A stretch of 64,000 nt of DNA from Apodemus sylvaticus (Eukaryota; Chordata; Mammalia; Rodentia; Muridae): positions 167,773,275-167,837,274 of the forward strand of contig NC_067472.1 in NCBI RefSeq assembly GCF_947179515.1, in the 5' to 3' direction. Every line of letters begins with the position of its first letter. Position 1 is the stretch's first letter. The translations under genes and the position numbers were made by a program. Positions 55,720-64,000 of the stretch are shown here, in pieces. The notes below the pieces were generated by a model that was given only the letters and a program-made list of their open reading frames with translations, ran no database searches and was not told the origin of the DNA.

Positions 55720-56825
55720 ATGACACGGGGAGGGGGGGGGGGCCTCAAGGGTTAGAGCAGCAATGGGTTGGCTAGGACCTTAGGTGTGTTTGGATGAAAG
55801 AAACCTCGAAAGGGAGCGACCCCCACTTCTGTTTAGAACCTTAATAAGCCATTTACATGATAAAATATGCATTTGCTTAAACTATTCAGGGCAGGAAAGG
55901 ATTTCTGTGAGTAACAAACCAAGAAACCAAGTGGACAACAGCCTTAGGCTTTTGTTAAACTACCCAAGGAAGAAAAAGTCTTGCATTTTGTGAAATGATA
56001 TCCAGCCCTCCCTCATCTTGCTGCTACTAGGAGGCATACTCCGAGTAACCTCCCCGGGAAAGGAACAGAAGGAAGATAAGAGCTGCTTATGGGGGCCCTT
56101 CCACAGCTGGCACACAGGCACAAAATCATTTCCGTGGCTTAGAGTCACATTCTGTGGCAGTGACTCAATAAACAGGTGTCACTTCTTCCGTCACACCCAC
56201 ACAATGTGACCGCTTTGAAATAGTGGGGCTGAGTGAGAGCCAAAGGCCAACAGCTACCACTTCCGGCTCTTACACCTGAGGCTGACCGGGGGCTACCATT
56301 CCCTTCCAGCCTTCTATCAACCCCTACCAGCCTTCTGGGGTACCCTGCCCCCAAATCCTCCTACTCTTGACTCAGCATATTAAGACTACCAAGAATAGTC
56401 TTTATAAATGGCACTGCTCACATGAATGAATGAATGAATGAATTAATTATTAGACACTCTGAGGTCTCCCCTCCCCCCACCACACACACCAATGAGGTGA
56501 TTGTGTGGTGTTGTGGGTGACCCAGCCACTGTCACCAAAGTTCACTACAGGTTCTCATCTCACTTAGTAAAATTTGTAGTTCACTAATTTTCAAGCCTTT
56601 CCAAGATTCCCAAATGTGACCTTCACAAAAATAGTGAAAGACCAAAATATCTCCAGTTGTACTAGTGAAGAAACTGACATCCTGATTTCAACCTCTCAGG
56701 TTCTCTCAGTAAGTTGCCAAGTTGGGGCTTGATCTCAAGATTATGTTAATTCTAGTTTCACAGACCTCCAGACGGGCATTAAAAGTGCTCAGCTTGAAAT
56801 GACTTCCGCAAGCTAAAGAGAGCCA
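55720..56825. other. Intron or intergenic part of the micropeptide locus
   Basis: Unique-looking sequence with a G run (55729-55742) and a short (GAAT)n run at 56423-56445. No repeat or coding exon recognised. Confidence 0.4.
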
Positions 56826-56831
56826 TTTAAA

Positions 56832-57010
56832 ACTCTTTTTTTTTTTTGTTCGTTTGTTTTTTGTTTTTTGTTTTTTAAGTCAGGGTTTCTCTGTGTAGCC
56901 CTGGCTGTGCTAGAACTCACTCTATAGACCAGGCTGGCCTCAAACTCAAAAATCCATCTGCCTCTGCCCGCCCCCCTGCTGGGATTAAAGGCGTGTGCCA
57001 CCACTGCCTG
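56832..57010 (-). repeat. B1 SINE with 10-bp target duplication
   Basis: Reverse B1 from AGTCAGGGTTTCTCTGTG to CACCACTGCCTG after a (TTTTTTG)n tail. GCCATTTAAA lies at 56822-56831 and 57011-57020. Confidence 0.95.
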
Positions 57011-57019
57011 GCCATTTAA

Positions 57020-57900
57020 ATCTCTTAAAAAGTCCCTTTTTTAACGGCCAGACCAAGAGTGGGCTTGAGCCCCCGGAATGTCTCTTAGTGCCCAAGCTCA
57101 GGTGTCCAGTGTTTTTAAAGACAAAAGCCACAATCGCATCAGTGCAGGTGGGGGGTCACATCAGTGAAGGATTTGGAGTAGCCTATAGCTTGTGCCAGCG
57201 CCAGTATTTTGTGTTAACATGTCTGGACCGTGGTTAGGGTCACAGACAGGGATTGCCGAGGCGGCAGATGCTGCTGTCGGGTGGGCGGGGAGAAGGCTGA
57301 GAGGTGTCCAAGTAGCTACAACAGAAAGGTATGACAAGATGGCATTGCCTTAGTCATTTCAATCTGAGCCATCATCTATGGTGGCACATGACTAACACCA
57401 ACATTCAGGGGGCAGAGGAAGGAAGACCTCTGTGGACAAGTTTGCCGCTAGCCTGATCTACATAGTGGGTGCCATGACAGCCAGGGCTATGATTCAAAAA
57501 AAGAGAGAGAACAAAGGCTCTGTTTAGGAAGAGAAAGGAGACAAGGGAAGAAAATGAGAGAGTAAAGAGGAGGAGTAATAGGATCAAAGTCTATTACATA
57601 CATGGATATATAGATGCTCTTAATAAAATTGTCATCACACTTGTATGATAAAATGGTTTACATGGCTAACATATGCTAATGTGGTTTGAGAAAGAAGGCG
57701 CTAATACATGGAGTTATTCGGAAGGAACCCTGTGAGGCACAGTTCTTTGGCAGACCACCATCCTCAGCCTGCTTGCTCCGGCAGGAGCCCCATCCCTGCA
57801 TCTCAAGCCACTCCCCTTCTATGGCTTGCCTCTTTCCCACAAGGGTAAAACATCCCCCTGAGCCTGCAGGGTGTTGGAGCACTCTGTGCGACAGACCTGA
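57020..57900. other. Part of the micropeptide locus without coding content
   Basis: Contains an old B1-like piece at 57365-57500. The 111- and 120-codon frames around 57676-58038 overlap unit A exon 2 on one strand or lie antisense to it, and are not supported. Confidence 0.45.
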
Positions 57901-57905
57901 CTCAC

Positions 57906-57998
57906 TCATAGCAGCAGCTCCTCCTCCAAAGCCTGGATCCTTCGCCGTGCCTTGTTCTCCCGACCAGGCAGCCTCTCTTTCCACTTTAGAGTTGGAGG
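57906..57998 (-). CDS. Gm9999: Unit A coding exon 2
   Basis: Thirty codons plus stop. The stop TGA is followed at once by GTGAGT, itself a good splice donor, so the exon may end exactly at the stop. Confidence 0.85.
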   Translation of the reverse strand, partial: PPTLKWKERLPGRENKARRRIQALEEELLL

Positions 57999-58182
57999 CT
58001 GAGCCAGAGAGAAAATTATAGGTAGACATGGCCCACACATTGATGCCAAGGAAAGCCGCTGTGTGGGGTGACTGAGGAGGGACTGCACAAACTATACCCC
58101 CAGCCCGATGTCACTAATAGAAGCTCATCTACTGGGTTTAAAACTTGGTTTAGGTTCGTCACCATGTCCAGTGTAAAACACT

Positions 58183-58226
<44 letters not shown>

Positions 58227-58530
58227 AATGGAAAATGTCATAAAGCCTGGATACAAGTAACATCTATCTAAGCAGAGGTAGGGAATACAAACCCCTAAGA
58301 AGAATGTCCCAGTGGGATCAGGAGAATATACTGCCTTCGCTTCCGTCACATCCTGACTTCCAGGCAGTGGTTGAAAAAAAACCTTTCCTACTTGGTCAGA
58401 AATCCCAGATGGGAGTGTAAGGCAGATGCTGGCCTCGCAGGGACGCAAGGCTGCTACTTACCATCGCCTCTGGAAATGTGCCCATGTAGGACGCAAGGCC
58501 AACGAAAAGCATCCAGCCCAGCACGATCAT
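57906..58530 (-). CDS. Gm9999: First micropeptide of the Kastor/Polluks locus (unit A), 53 residues
   Basis: Exon 1 (58530 to 58462, 23 codons) encodes MIVLGWMLFVGLASYMGTFP then EAM and ends at donor ATG|GTAAGT. Exon 2 (57998 to 57906) follows the acceptor TTTTCTCTCTGGCTCAG in the same phase 0 and encodes PPTLKWKERLPGRENKARRR then IQALEEELLL and stop TGA. The product has one N-terminal hydrophobic segment (about residues 1-17) and a basic-amphipathic C-terminal tail, the layout of a small membrane-anchored protein. Its place antisense and downstream of Spty2d1 equals that of human SPTY2D1OS. From published family knowledge the mouse locus Gm9999 (Misfa) encodes Kastor and Polluks, which bind VDAC in the outer mitochondrial membrane and are needed for the sperm mitochondrial sheath. 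The join is read from the sequence; the identity is recalled, not searched. Confidence 0.85.
58186..58223. repeat. (CA)n microsatellite in unit A intron
   Basis: About 18 CA units between the two coding exons of unit A. Minus-strand frames crossing it are artefacts. Confidence 0.95.
58462..58530 (-). CDS. Gm9999: Unit A coding exon 1
   Basis: Twenty-three codons from the ATG at 58530, with context TTGGTGATGA (G at -3). It is phase 0 at the GTAAGT donor. Confidence 0.85.
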
Positions 58531-58711
58531 CACCAAAGAAAAATAATTTCTGAGCCACAATCACACGGTAAGGGACTGTTCGCCAAGATCTTGGCAAAGG
58601 AGCGAACTCATGAAACTTTCAGTTGACAGACTGTCGCATGTTAGTTCCATTCCTTGGTTCCAAAGGATCTGAGACTCTCTAATGAAGAAGCTAGAGTCTG
58701 GGGAGGCATTG

Positions 58712-58719
58712 TGACATCA
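58712..58719 (-). promoter_or_regulatory. Gm9999: CRE-like octamer upstream of unit A
   Basis: TGATGTCA on the minus strand, 182 bases upstream of the unit A ATG, with the same ATTGTGACATCA context (plus-strand reading) as the unit B site. Confidence 0.5.
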
Positions 58720-58724
58720 TTGGT

Positions 58725-59480
58725 CATGTGGCTTAGATTCAATAGGTCATAGGTACGTGTAAGTTCTTTGTGTACATTAATGCACAGCACTACCAAAAGG
58801 TAGGAATTATTGTTATAACCCCATGTCACTAGTGAGAAATGAAGATTCAGAAAGCCCACATGACTTGCACCAGGGGGTACCAGGCATACTACTGATCAGA
58901 GATCAGACTTAAAAAGGTGTGTCACTATGACAGCTGCCAATGAAACAAACTGAAGTCTATGAAAAAGATACATCTGTTGTTTTGAGACAGGGTCTCATGT
59001 AGTCCAGACTAGCCTCAAGCTTTCTATAGAGCAAGCTTGGACCCTGTCCTTGGACCCATAACTCATTTCTTCCATCTACCTCTATTTTTATCCCTACAAG
59101 ATCCCTCCTATCTGGAAGATAGGGTCCTCTGGAAGAAGAGGGATGCTTCCTCAAAGCGCTGGGGACTCAAGTTCTTCAATGCCCATGGTCAGTTCATCAC
59201 TGGTCCTCTTCTAGATTATCAAAAGCCATGGGAATTCCTGATCTTTTAAAGGAGGAAGAGGAGGAAGAGGAAAAGGAGAGAAAGTAGCCACTTCCCACCT
59301 CCATTTGACACAATGGTTTGCTTCCCAACTATCCTGTGGCCAATTTCCTTTTATAATCAAACATCCTAGATGAGTGACCTACACAAAAGTCCCTTCTTTT
59401 TAATTCATACCTTTTTACATGTATTTCATTCTCATCCAGCTCCTAGCTTGGAACTTAGATGCTTGCTTAGATATCACCAA
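58725..59480. other. Intergenic sequence, no gene recognised
   Basis: A small reverse B1 piece (58980-59032) and a purine run (59248-59285). A 70-codon plus-strand frame at 59037-59249 has no family I recognise. Confidence 0.4.
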
Positions 59481-59482
<2 letters not shown>

Positions 59483-59547
<65 letters not shown>

Positions 59548-59590
59548 CCTCCCTCCCTCCCTCCCTCTCTCCCTCTCTCCCTCTCTCTGT
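59483..59590. repeat. (CT)n-(CCCT)n microsatellite
   Basis: About 30 CT units followed by CCCT and CCCTCT units. Poly(Ser-Leu) frames through it are artefacts. Confidence 0.97.
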
Positions 59591-59844
59591 CAAATATAAC
59601 AACATATTTTGTTACCTAAGACCTCCACATACTGCCTAGGTGCAGGATGTAGACCCTCTACCAATGCTCTTCCTACATACGTAAAACTCCATACATATAG
59701 ATTATAGAGGGTCCTTCTCCTTGTGTTGTTTTGTTAAAGATAACCATACTTTTACACACAAATAAGAAACTTGTTTTCCCCCATTCCCCCTATACTCCTG
59801 CAACAATACATCTGAGTCACTAAGATAAATATTACAAAACCATA

Positions 59845-59970
59845 TATGGAACCATGTAATCCTAGCTCCAGGAAGGTTAAGGCAGGAGGATTGCTGTGAG
59901 CTCAAGGCCAGCAGCAACTACTTAGTAAATTTCCTTCTGGCCAGAGTTCTATAGCAAGAGCCAGACTCAA
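59845..59970 (+). repeat. B1-like SINE, diverged
   Basis: ATGGAACCATGTAATCCTAGCTCC, GGAGGATTGCTGTGAGCTC and AGAGCCAGACTCAAAATAAC. Confidence 0.7.
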
Positions 59971-60014
59971 AATAACAAAAACTGCACTTTTTTATTTTGT
60001 TTTGTTTTGTTTTG

Positions 60015-60228
60015 ATCTGGAGGCAGCAGAAGGGGATTGGATTTGTTTCACATTGTACCTAGCTTGAGCAAAGGAGACTTCAAAACTTTACCCCACCTTA
60101 TCAAACTTCCTCTAACAAGGTCACACCTCCTTCAATAAAGCCACACATTCCTAATAGTGCCACTCCCTTGAGCATTCAAACACATGAGTCTATGGGGGGG
60201 TCAAACCTAGTCAAACCACCACACAATC
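60015..60228 (+). repeat. Rodent interspersed repeat, family not assigned
   Basis: AACAAGGTCACACCTCCTTC, CCTAATAGTGCCACTCCC and CATTCAAACACATGAGTCTATGG are the 3' part of the repeat also seen near 36.5 kb. Confidence 0.6.
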
Positions 60229-60231
60229 CTT

Positions 60232-60530
60232 ATACAAGAACACATCCAAAAGATCATCTACCATGATCAAGTAGGCTTTTTACCCAACAGATACAGGTTC
60301 AATAGAAGAAAATCGATTGCTGTAACCCACCAGAGAAAGAAACAGAAAGAAAGGAACTGCACAATCTTCTCAATAGATGGAGGAAAGGCCTTTGACAAAT
60401 CCAACACCTCTTCATGAGAAAAGATCTGGAGAGATTAGGGATAAAAGGGACATACCTAAACATAATAAAGGCAGTTTACAGAGATCTCATAGACAACATC
60501 GACTTAAATGGAGAGGAACTCAAAGCAATT
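60232..60530 (+). mobile_element. L1 ORF2 fragment (reverse transcriptase part)
   Basis: AACACATCCAAAAGATCATC, CCATGATCAAGTAGGC and CACAATCTTCTCAATAGATG follow the L1 ORF2 order. Full of stops and frameshifts. It continues after an insertion at 61388. Confidence 0.88.
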
Positions 60531-61387
60531 CTAGAGAGAGTATCTTATGTATTATATGGATGTAGTATACCTGTCAACTAAGAAGCCTGTGGCCTATGAC
60601 TTGGGCAGGGACTGGGAGGTGGGAAATCTGGGAGGCAGAGAGGATCCTGGAAGAGAGCCAAGTGGGAGGAAGATCTGCCCAGGAAGATGTGGGAAGACAG
60701 AGATGCTGAGTAGTACCTGAACACAGGTGACCAGCCACATGGCAGAATGTAGGTTAAAATAATTGGGTTATTGTCGAGAGCCTTATGGGTACTGTGCTGC
60801 CTGGCAGGAGCTTGACATTGACCAAGTACAAGGGCTTCAAACAGGACTCTGACATTAGGGCATAATAGGGAAATAGGTTAAGGCAGGAATTTTAATCTTA
60901 GGGTGGAACAAAAGAAGCAGGCTTTGGCAAGATTTTGGGCTTGGACAGGAAGTAGGCTCTGGTACTTTGGTCATTCTTCACACACTCTTGGAAACAACTG
61001 TCACTGAAGTAATCGTGGGACTTTGCTTATTGCCTTGACAGTTTTTTTTCTGTTCACTGTCTTGCTTGTTCCTCATTGTACTTCTATTGATCTTGATATC
61101 TGTATGTAATTAAATTGGTATAAAAGTGGATTGGAAATTATTAAATCTGCCTTCCGTCTCAGAATTGACTGGGGTCATGCTGCAATGTTGTCTAATTGTC
61201 TTTTTCTCTTTTTAGTCCTTGCTCCTGCGCTGGAGAACCTGTTGACTGACTGAGCAGGCTTGGTCGGGTTCTCTAAGTTATGATCTAGTCAGAGAAGAGT
61301 CTAGCTTTAGAGCCAAAGTCAGTTTGAGTCTGAGTCTTATTTCTGGGAGTATGGGACTGGGAGGAAGAACCAGGCATAACTTTTATA
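60531..61387 (+). mobile_element. LTR-like insertion inside the L1
   Basis: L1 sequence breaks at CAATT (60526-60530) and resumes at CAATT (61388-61392), giving a 5-base direct repeat around 857 bases of foreign sequence. It holds a TATA-like GGTATAAAAGTGG (61120) and ends in the style of an endogenous retrovirus LTR. No viral genes are present. The exact ends are not TG/CA, so the element family is open. Confidence 0.55.
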
Positions 61388-61745
61388 CAATTCCACTAAA
61401 ATCAGGACCAAGTCAAGGCTGCCACTTTCTCCATATCTATTCAGTATACTACTTGAGCTCTAGAGCAATAAGAAAACTGAAAGAGGTAAAGGGGATACAC
61501 ACTAAAAAGGAATAAGTTAAACTATCTTTATTTGCATGTGATTTGATAGTGGCCCTAAAAATTGCACTGGTGAATGCAACTATTGACAAATACTTTCAGC
61601 AAAGTAGATGGATACAAAATAGACTTAGAAAAATCAGTGGCCCTCCTATATACAAACAACAAATTGACTAAGAAATCAGAGAAACAACATCTTTTACTGT
61701 TGCCCCAAATAACATGGGGGTAACTCTAACCAAGCAAGTAAAACA
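61388..61745 (+). mobile_element. L1 ORF2 fragment, continued
   Basis: CCACTAAAATCAGGACCAAG, TATTTGCATGTGATTTGATAG (degenerate version of the L1 active-site FADDM region) and CTATATACAAACAACAAATTG. Inactive. Confidence 0.9.
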
Positions 61746-61747
61746 TT

Positions 61748-61896
61748 TTTTTTTTTTTTGAGACAGGGTTTCTCTGTGTAGCCCTGGCTGTCCTGGAACT
61801 CACTCTGTAGACCAGATTGACCTCAAACTCAGAAATCCACCTGCCTCTGCCTTCCAAGTGCTAGGATTAAAGGCATGTGCCACCACCGCCCAGCAA
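61748..61896 (-). repeat. B1 SINE inside L1
   Basis: GAGACAGGGTTTCTCTGTG through CACCACCGCCCAGC. Near consensus. Confidence 0.95.
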
Positions 61897-61903
61897 TTCA
61901 CAG

Positions 61904-61904
<1 letters not shown>

Positions 61905-61937
<33 letters not shown>

Positions 61938-62047
61938 GTTTTCTAGACAGGGTTTCTCTGTATAGCCTTGGCTGTCCTGGAACTCACTCTGTAGACCAGG
62001 TTGGCCTCAACCTCAGAAATCTGCCTGCCTCTGCCTCCCAAGTGCTT
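61905..62047 (-). repeat. B1 SINE inside L1, 5'-truncated
   Basis: A long T run, then TAGACAGGGTTTCTCTGTATAGCC to CCCAAGTGCTT, where it stops before the B1 head. Confidence 0.93.
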
Positions 62048-62093
62048 CCAGGTTGATAGGAAGCTGAAAATTGTCCTTTTAAAATATGTGAAT

Positions 62094-62257
62094 CACTGGG
62101 CAGTGGTGGCACATGACTGTGATCCCAGCACTTGGGAGGCAGAGGCAAGCAGATTTCTGAGTTCGAGGCCAGCCTGGTCTACAGAGTGAGTTCCAGGACA
62201 GCCAGGGCTACACAGAAAAACCCTGTCTCAGGAAAAAAAAAAATCCAAAAAAAAAAA
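62094..62257 (+). repeat. B1 SINE inside L1
   Basis: CTGGGCAGTGGTGGCACATGACTG through CCCTGTCTCAGGAAAA. Opposite in direction to the two preceding B1s. Confidence 0.95.
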
Positions 62258-62259
62258 AA

Positions 62260-62591
62260 GACACCACTCCTGATTTCAAGTTGTACTGCACACAGTATTA
62301 TGATACAAAAAGCATAGTATTAACATAAAAACAGACATATTGATCAATGAGATTGAATTTAAGAACCAGACATAAATTCATGCATTATTGCCACTTAGTT
62401 TTTGATAAAGAAGCCAGAACTTCACACTAGAGTAAAAGACATCTGTTGCTGGTCAAACCAGATATCTGGATGTAGAAGACTAAGAATAGATCCATATTCA
62501 TCACCGTGCGCAAAACTCAAATCCAAGTGGGCAAAAGACCTCAACATAATGCCAAATACACTGAGCCTGATATAAGAAAAGGTGGGGGATA
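62260..62591 (+). mobile_element. L1 ORF2 fragment, continued
   Basis: TGATACAAAAAGCATAGTATT, AGACATATTGATCAATGAG and AAGTGGGCAAAAGACCTC match ORF2 downstream of the reverse transcriptase. Interrupted. Confidence 0.88.
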
Positions 62592-62596
62592 GCCTT

Positions 62597-63266
62597 TGTT
62601 GAAGACTGCCTCCCTAGCATAGCTGTAGCCACTTTGCTCCATGCCTGCCAGCTATTTCTTATTGTTCTGTGATATGCTTGCCAGTCATTGACACACTTAG
62701 AGCAGGGTCATGCTGACTACATACCCTGTTGTGTTCTGTTATGATGTTTATTAATCCTAAGAAATTCTGCAACTAGCTGGGCGGTGGTGGCACACGCCTG
62801 TAATCCCAGCATTCTGGGAGGCAGAGGCAGGCAGATTTCTGAGTTCAAGGCCAGCCTGGTCTACAGAGTGAGTTCCAGGACAGCCAGGGCTATACAGAGA
62901 AACCCTGTCTTGAAAAAAACATCAAAAACAAAAAACAAAAAACAAAGAAATTCTGCAACTTTAAGCTTCACATAGGACCCATCAAATTAAAAGTCAATAT
63001 GAACGGTTATGTCTAAAATGACCTGAATCAGGGTTGACTACAAGGCAGCACTCCCAGCACTTGGATATCAGCTCATTTTTTGGGTTTTGTAGTTTTAGCT
63101 TTATAGTGGACATAGAAGAATGTTTGGGGTCATAAACTCAGCCCTCAAATTCTGAGCTACAGCCCCGATAGGTCAGTCTTAGGTTGTATATTCAATAAAC
63201 CATCCTTGTTTGACAGATCTGAGATCAGTATTAGTGTGGTTGGTAGGCAACTCCAACAGCCCAACA
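62597..63266 (+). mobile_element. Solo LTR (ERVL-like by its 5-bp target duplication)
   Basis: Begins TGTTG and ends CAACA, a perfect 5-base terminal inverted repeat, with GCCTT duplicated at 62592-62596 and 63267-63271. It contains an AATAAA (about 63194) in CATTCAATAAACCATCC, typical of an LTR R region. Net length without the nested B1 is about 485 bases. No internal viral sequence remains, so this is the product of LTR-LTR recombination. Confidence 0.8.
62775..62944 (+). repeat. B1 SINE nested in the solo LTR, 16-bp target duplication
   Basis: AGCTGGGCGGTGGTGGCACACGCC through CCCTGTCTTGAAAAAAAC. AAGAAATTCTGCAACT lies at 62759-62774 and 62945-62960. Confidence 0.97.
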
Positions 63267-63271
63267 GCCTT

Positions 63272-64000
63272 GAATACATTGGTAGAGGAGAAGACATTCT
63301 GAACAGAACTCTGATAGTGGAGCCACTAAGATCAACAATTAATAAATGGGACCTCATGAAACTAAAAAAGCTATGGTAAGGCAAAGGACACTGTCATTCA
63401 GACAAAGCAGAAACCTAGGGAATAAGAAAAGAATTTTGCTAACTGCACATCTAATAGAGGCCTAATATCAAAAATATAAAAGAACACAAGAAACTAGATA
63501 TTATAAAACCTAATAATCCAATTAAAATGGAATTACAATACAGATCCAAACAGAATCCTCAATAGTGGGACATCAAATATCTGAGAAACAAATGTTCAAC
63601 ATCCTTAGCTAACGGGAATACAAATCAAAACTACTCTGAGAATCTCTCTTATACCTGTCAGGCTAGCTAAGATCAATAACAGGAGTGATATCTCTCATAC
63701 TGGTAAGGATATGGAGCAAGGGGAACACTCCTCTCCCAGTGGGGGAAGCAAAAACTTGTACAGCCAATATGGAAATCACTGGGGAGGTTCATCAGAAATA
63801 TGGGAATGGGTCTTCTCCATGATCTAGCTGTACCACTCTTGGACATAGATCCAAGAGATGCTTTTCCCTACACAGAGATACCTGCTCAACCGTGTTCATT
63901 GCTGCTCTATTCATAATAGCCAGAAATTGGAAATAACCTAGGTATCCCTCAACAGAAGAAAAGATAAAGAATATACAGTACTGATAGACCATCCTGACGA
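63272..64000 (+). mobile_element. L1 ORF2 C-terminal fragment, runs past window end
   Basis: GTAAGGCAAAGGACACTGTC, GGCCTAATATCAAAAATATA, AATGTTCAACATCCTTAGC, GCTGCTCTATTCATAATAGCC and CCCTCAACAGAAGAAAAG are in the order of L1 ORF2. Frames are broken throughout. Confidence 0.92.

Noticed and set aside
57676..58038. 111- and 120-codon frames around unit A exon 2
   Set aside because: One is antisense to, and the other out of frame with, the well supported 31-codon exon. They cross its splice acceptor.
59037..59249. 70-codon plus-strand frame after a possible acceptor (TTTTTATCCCTACAAG)
   Set aside because: It matches no family I recognise and has no clear donor; single-frame openness at this length is expected by chance.
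59000..64000. Expected neighbour Uevld
   Set aside because: Only L1, LTR and SINE sequence is visible after 59.8 kb. No UEV or lactate-dehydrogenase-like coding exon is seen.
60232..64000. A functional L1 ORF2
   Set aside because: Frames are broken by many stops and indels, and it is split by two LTR-type insertions and by B1s.

Overview
The window looks like rodent nuclear DNA, almost certainly Mus musculus or a close relative. It is dense in murine B1, B2, B3/B4 and ID-type SINEs, carries mouse-type L1 fragments and rodent hAT-Charlie remnants, and has many long CA/TG and CT microsatellites. Genes are intron-containing, and most of the long open frames are low-complexity or repeat artefacts.

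The only full-size gene is Spty2d1 on the plus strand. It has a CpG-rich promoter at about 33.1-33.8 kb, six coding exons between 33822 and 49238 (2058 nt, 685 codons plus stop), and a repeat-free 3' UTR to about 52.15 kb with several poly(A) signals. It encodes the SPT2 histone H3-H4 chaperone. Every intron boundary is GT-AG and every phase joins cleanly.

The most interesting region is 54.7-58.8 kb on the minus strand, downstream of and convergent with Spty2d1. Two short first coding exons there each begin with MIV and carry Trp-Met at residues 6-7. Each ends in a phase-0 GTAAGT donor and has the same CRE-like octamer about 180-205 bp upstream. One joins cleanly to a 31-codon second exon, giving a 53-residue membrane micropeptide. 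The other gives a 52-residue product with the best placed of two candidate second exons, or 57 residues if unspliced. Position, orientation and sequence match the locus once annotated as a lncRNA (mouse Gm9999, human SPTY2D1OS, also called Misfa). That locus is reported to encode the sperm outer-mitochondrial-membrane, VDAC-binding polypeptides Kastor and Polluks. The sequence suggests the two coding units arose by an old tandem duplication of promoter plus first exon.

Layout: 0-33 kb is intergenic, a patchwork of SINEs, L1 3' ends, hAT remnants and microsatellites with no convincing gene. 33-52 kb is Spty2d1, with a 5S rRNA pseudogene in intron 1 and a B1 dimer just ahead of exon 5. 52-54.7 kb is a short intergenic gap. 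54.7-58.8 kb is the micropeptide locus. 59-64 kb is a broken L1 ORF2 copy interrupted by an LTR-like element, a solo LTR and four B1s. Tmem86a and Uevld, the expected neighbours, are not visible.
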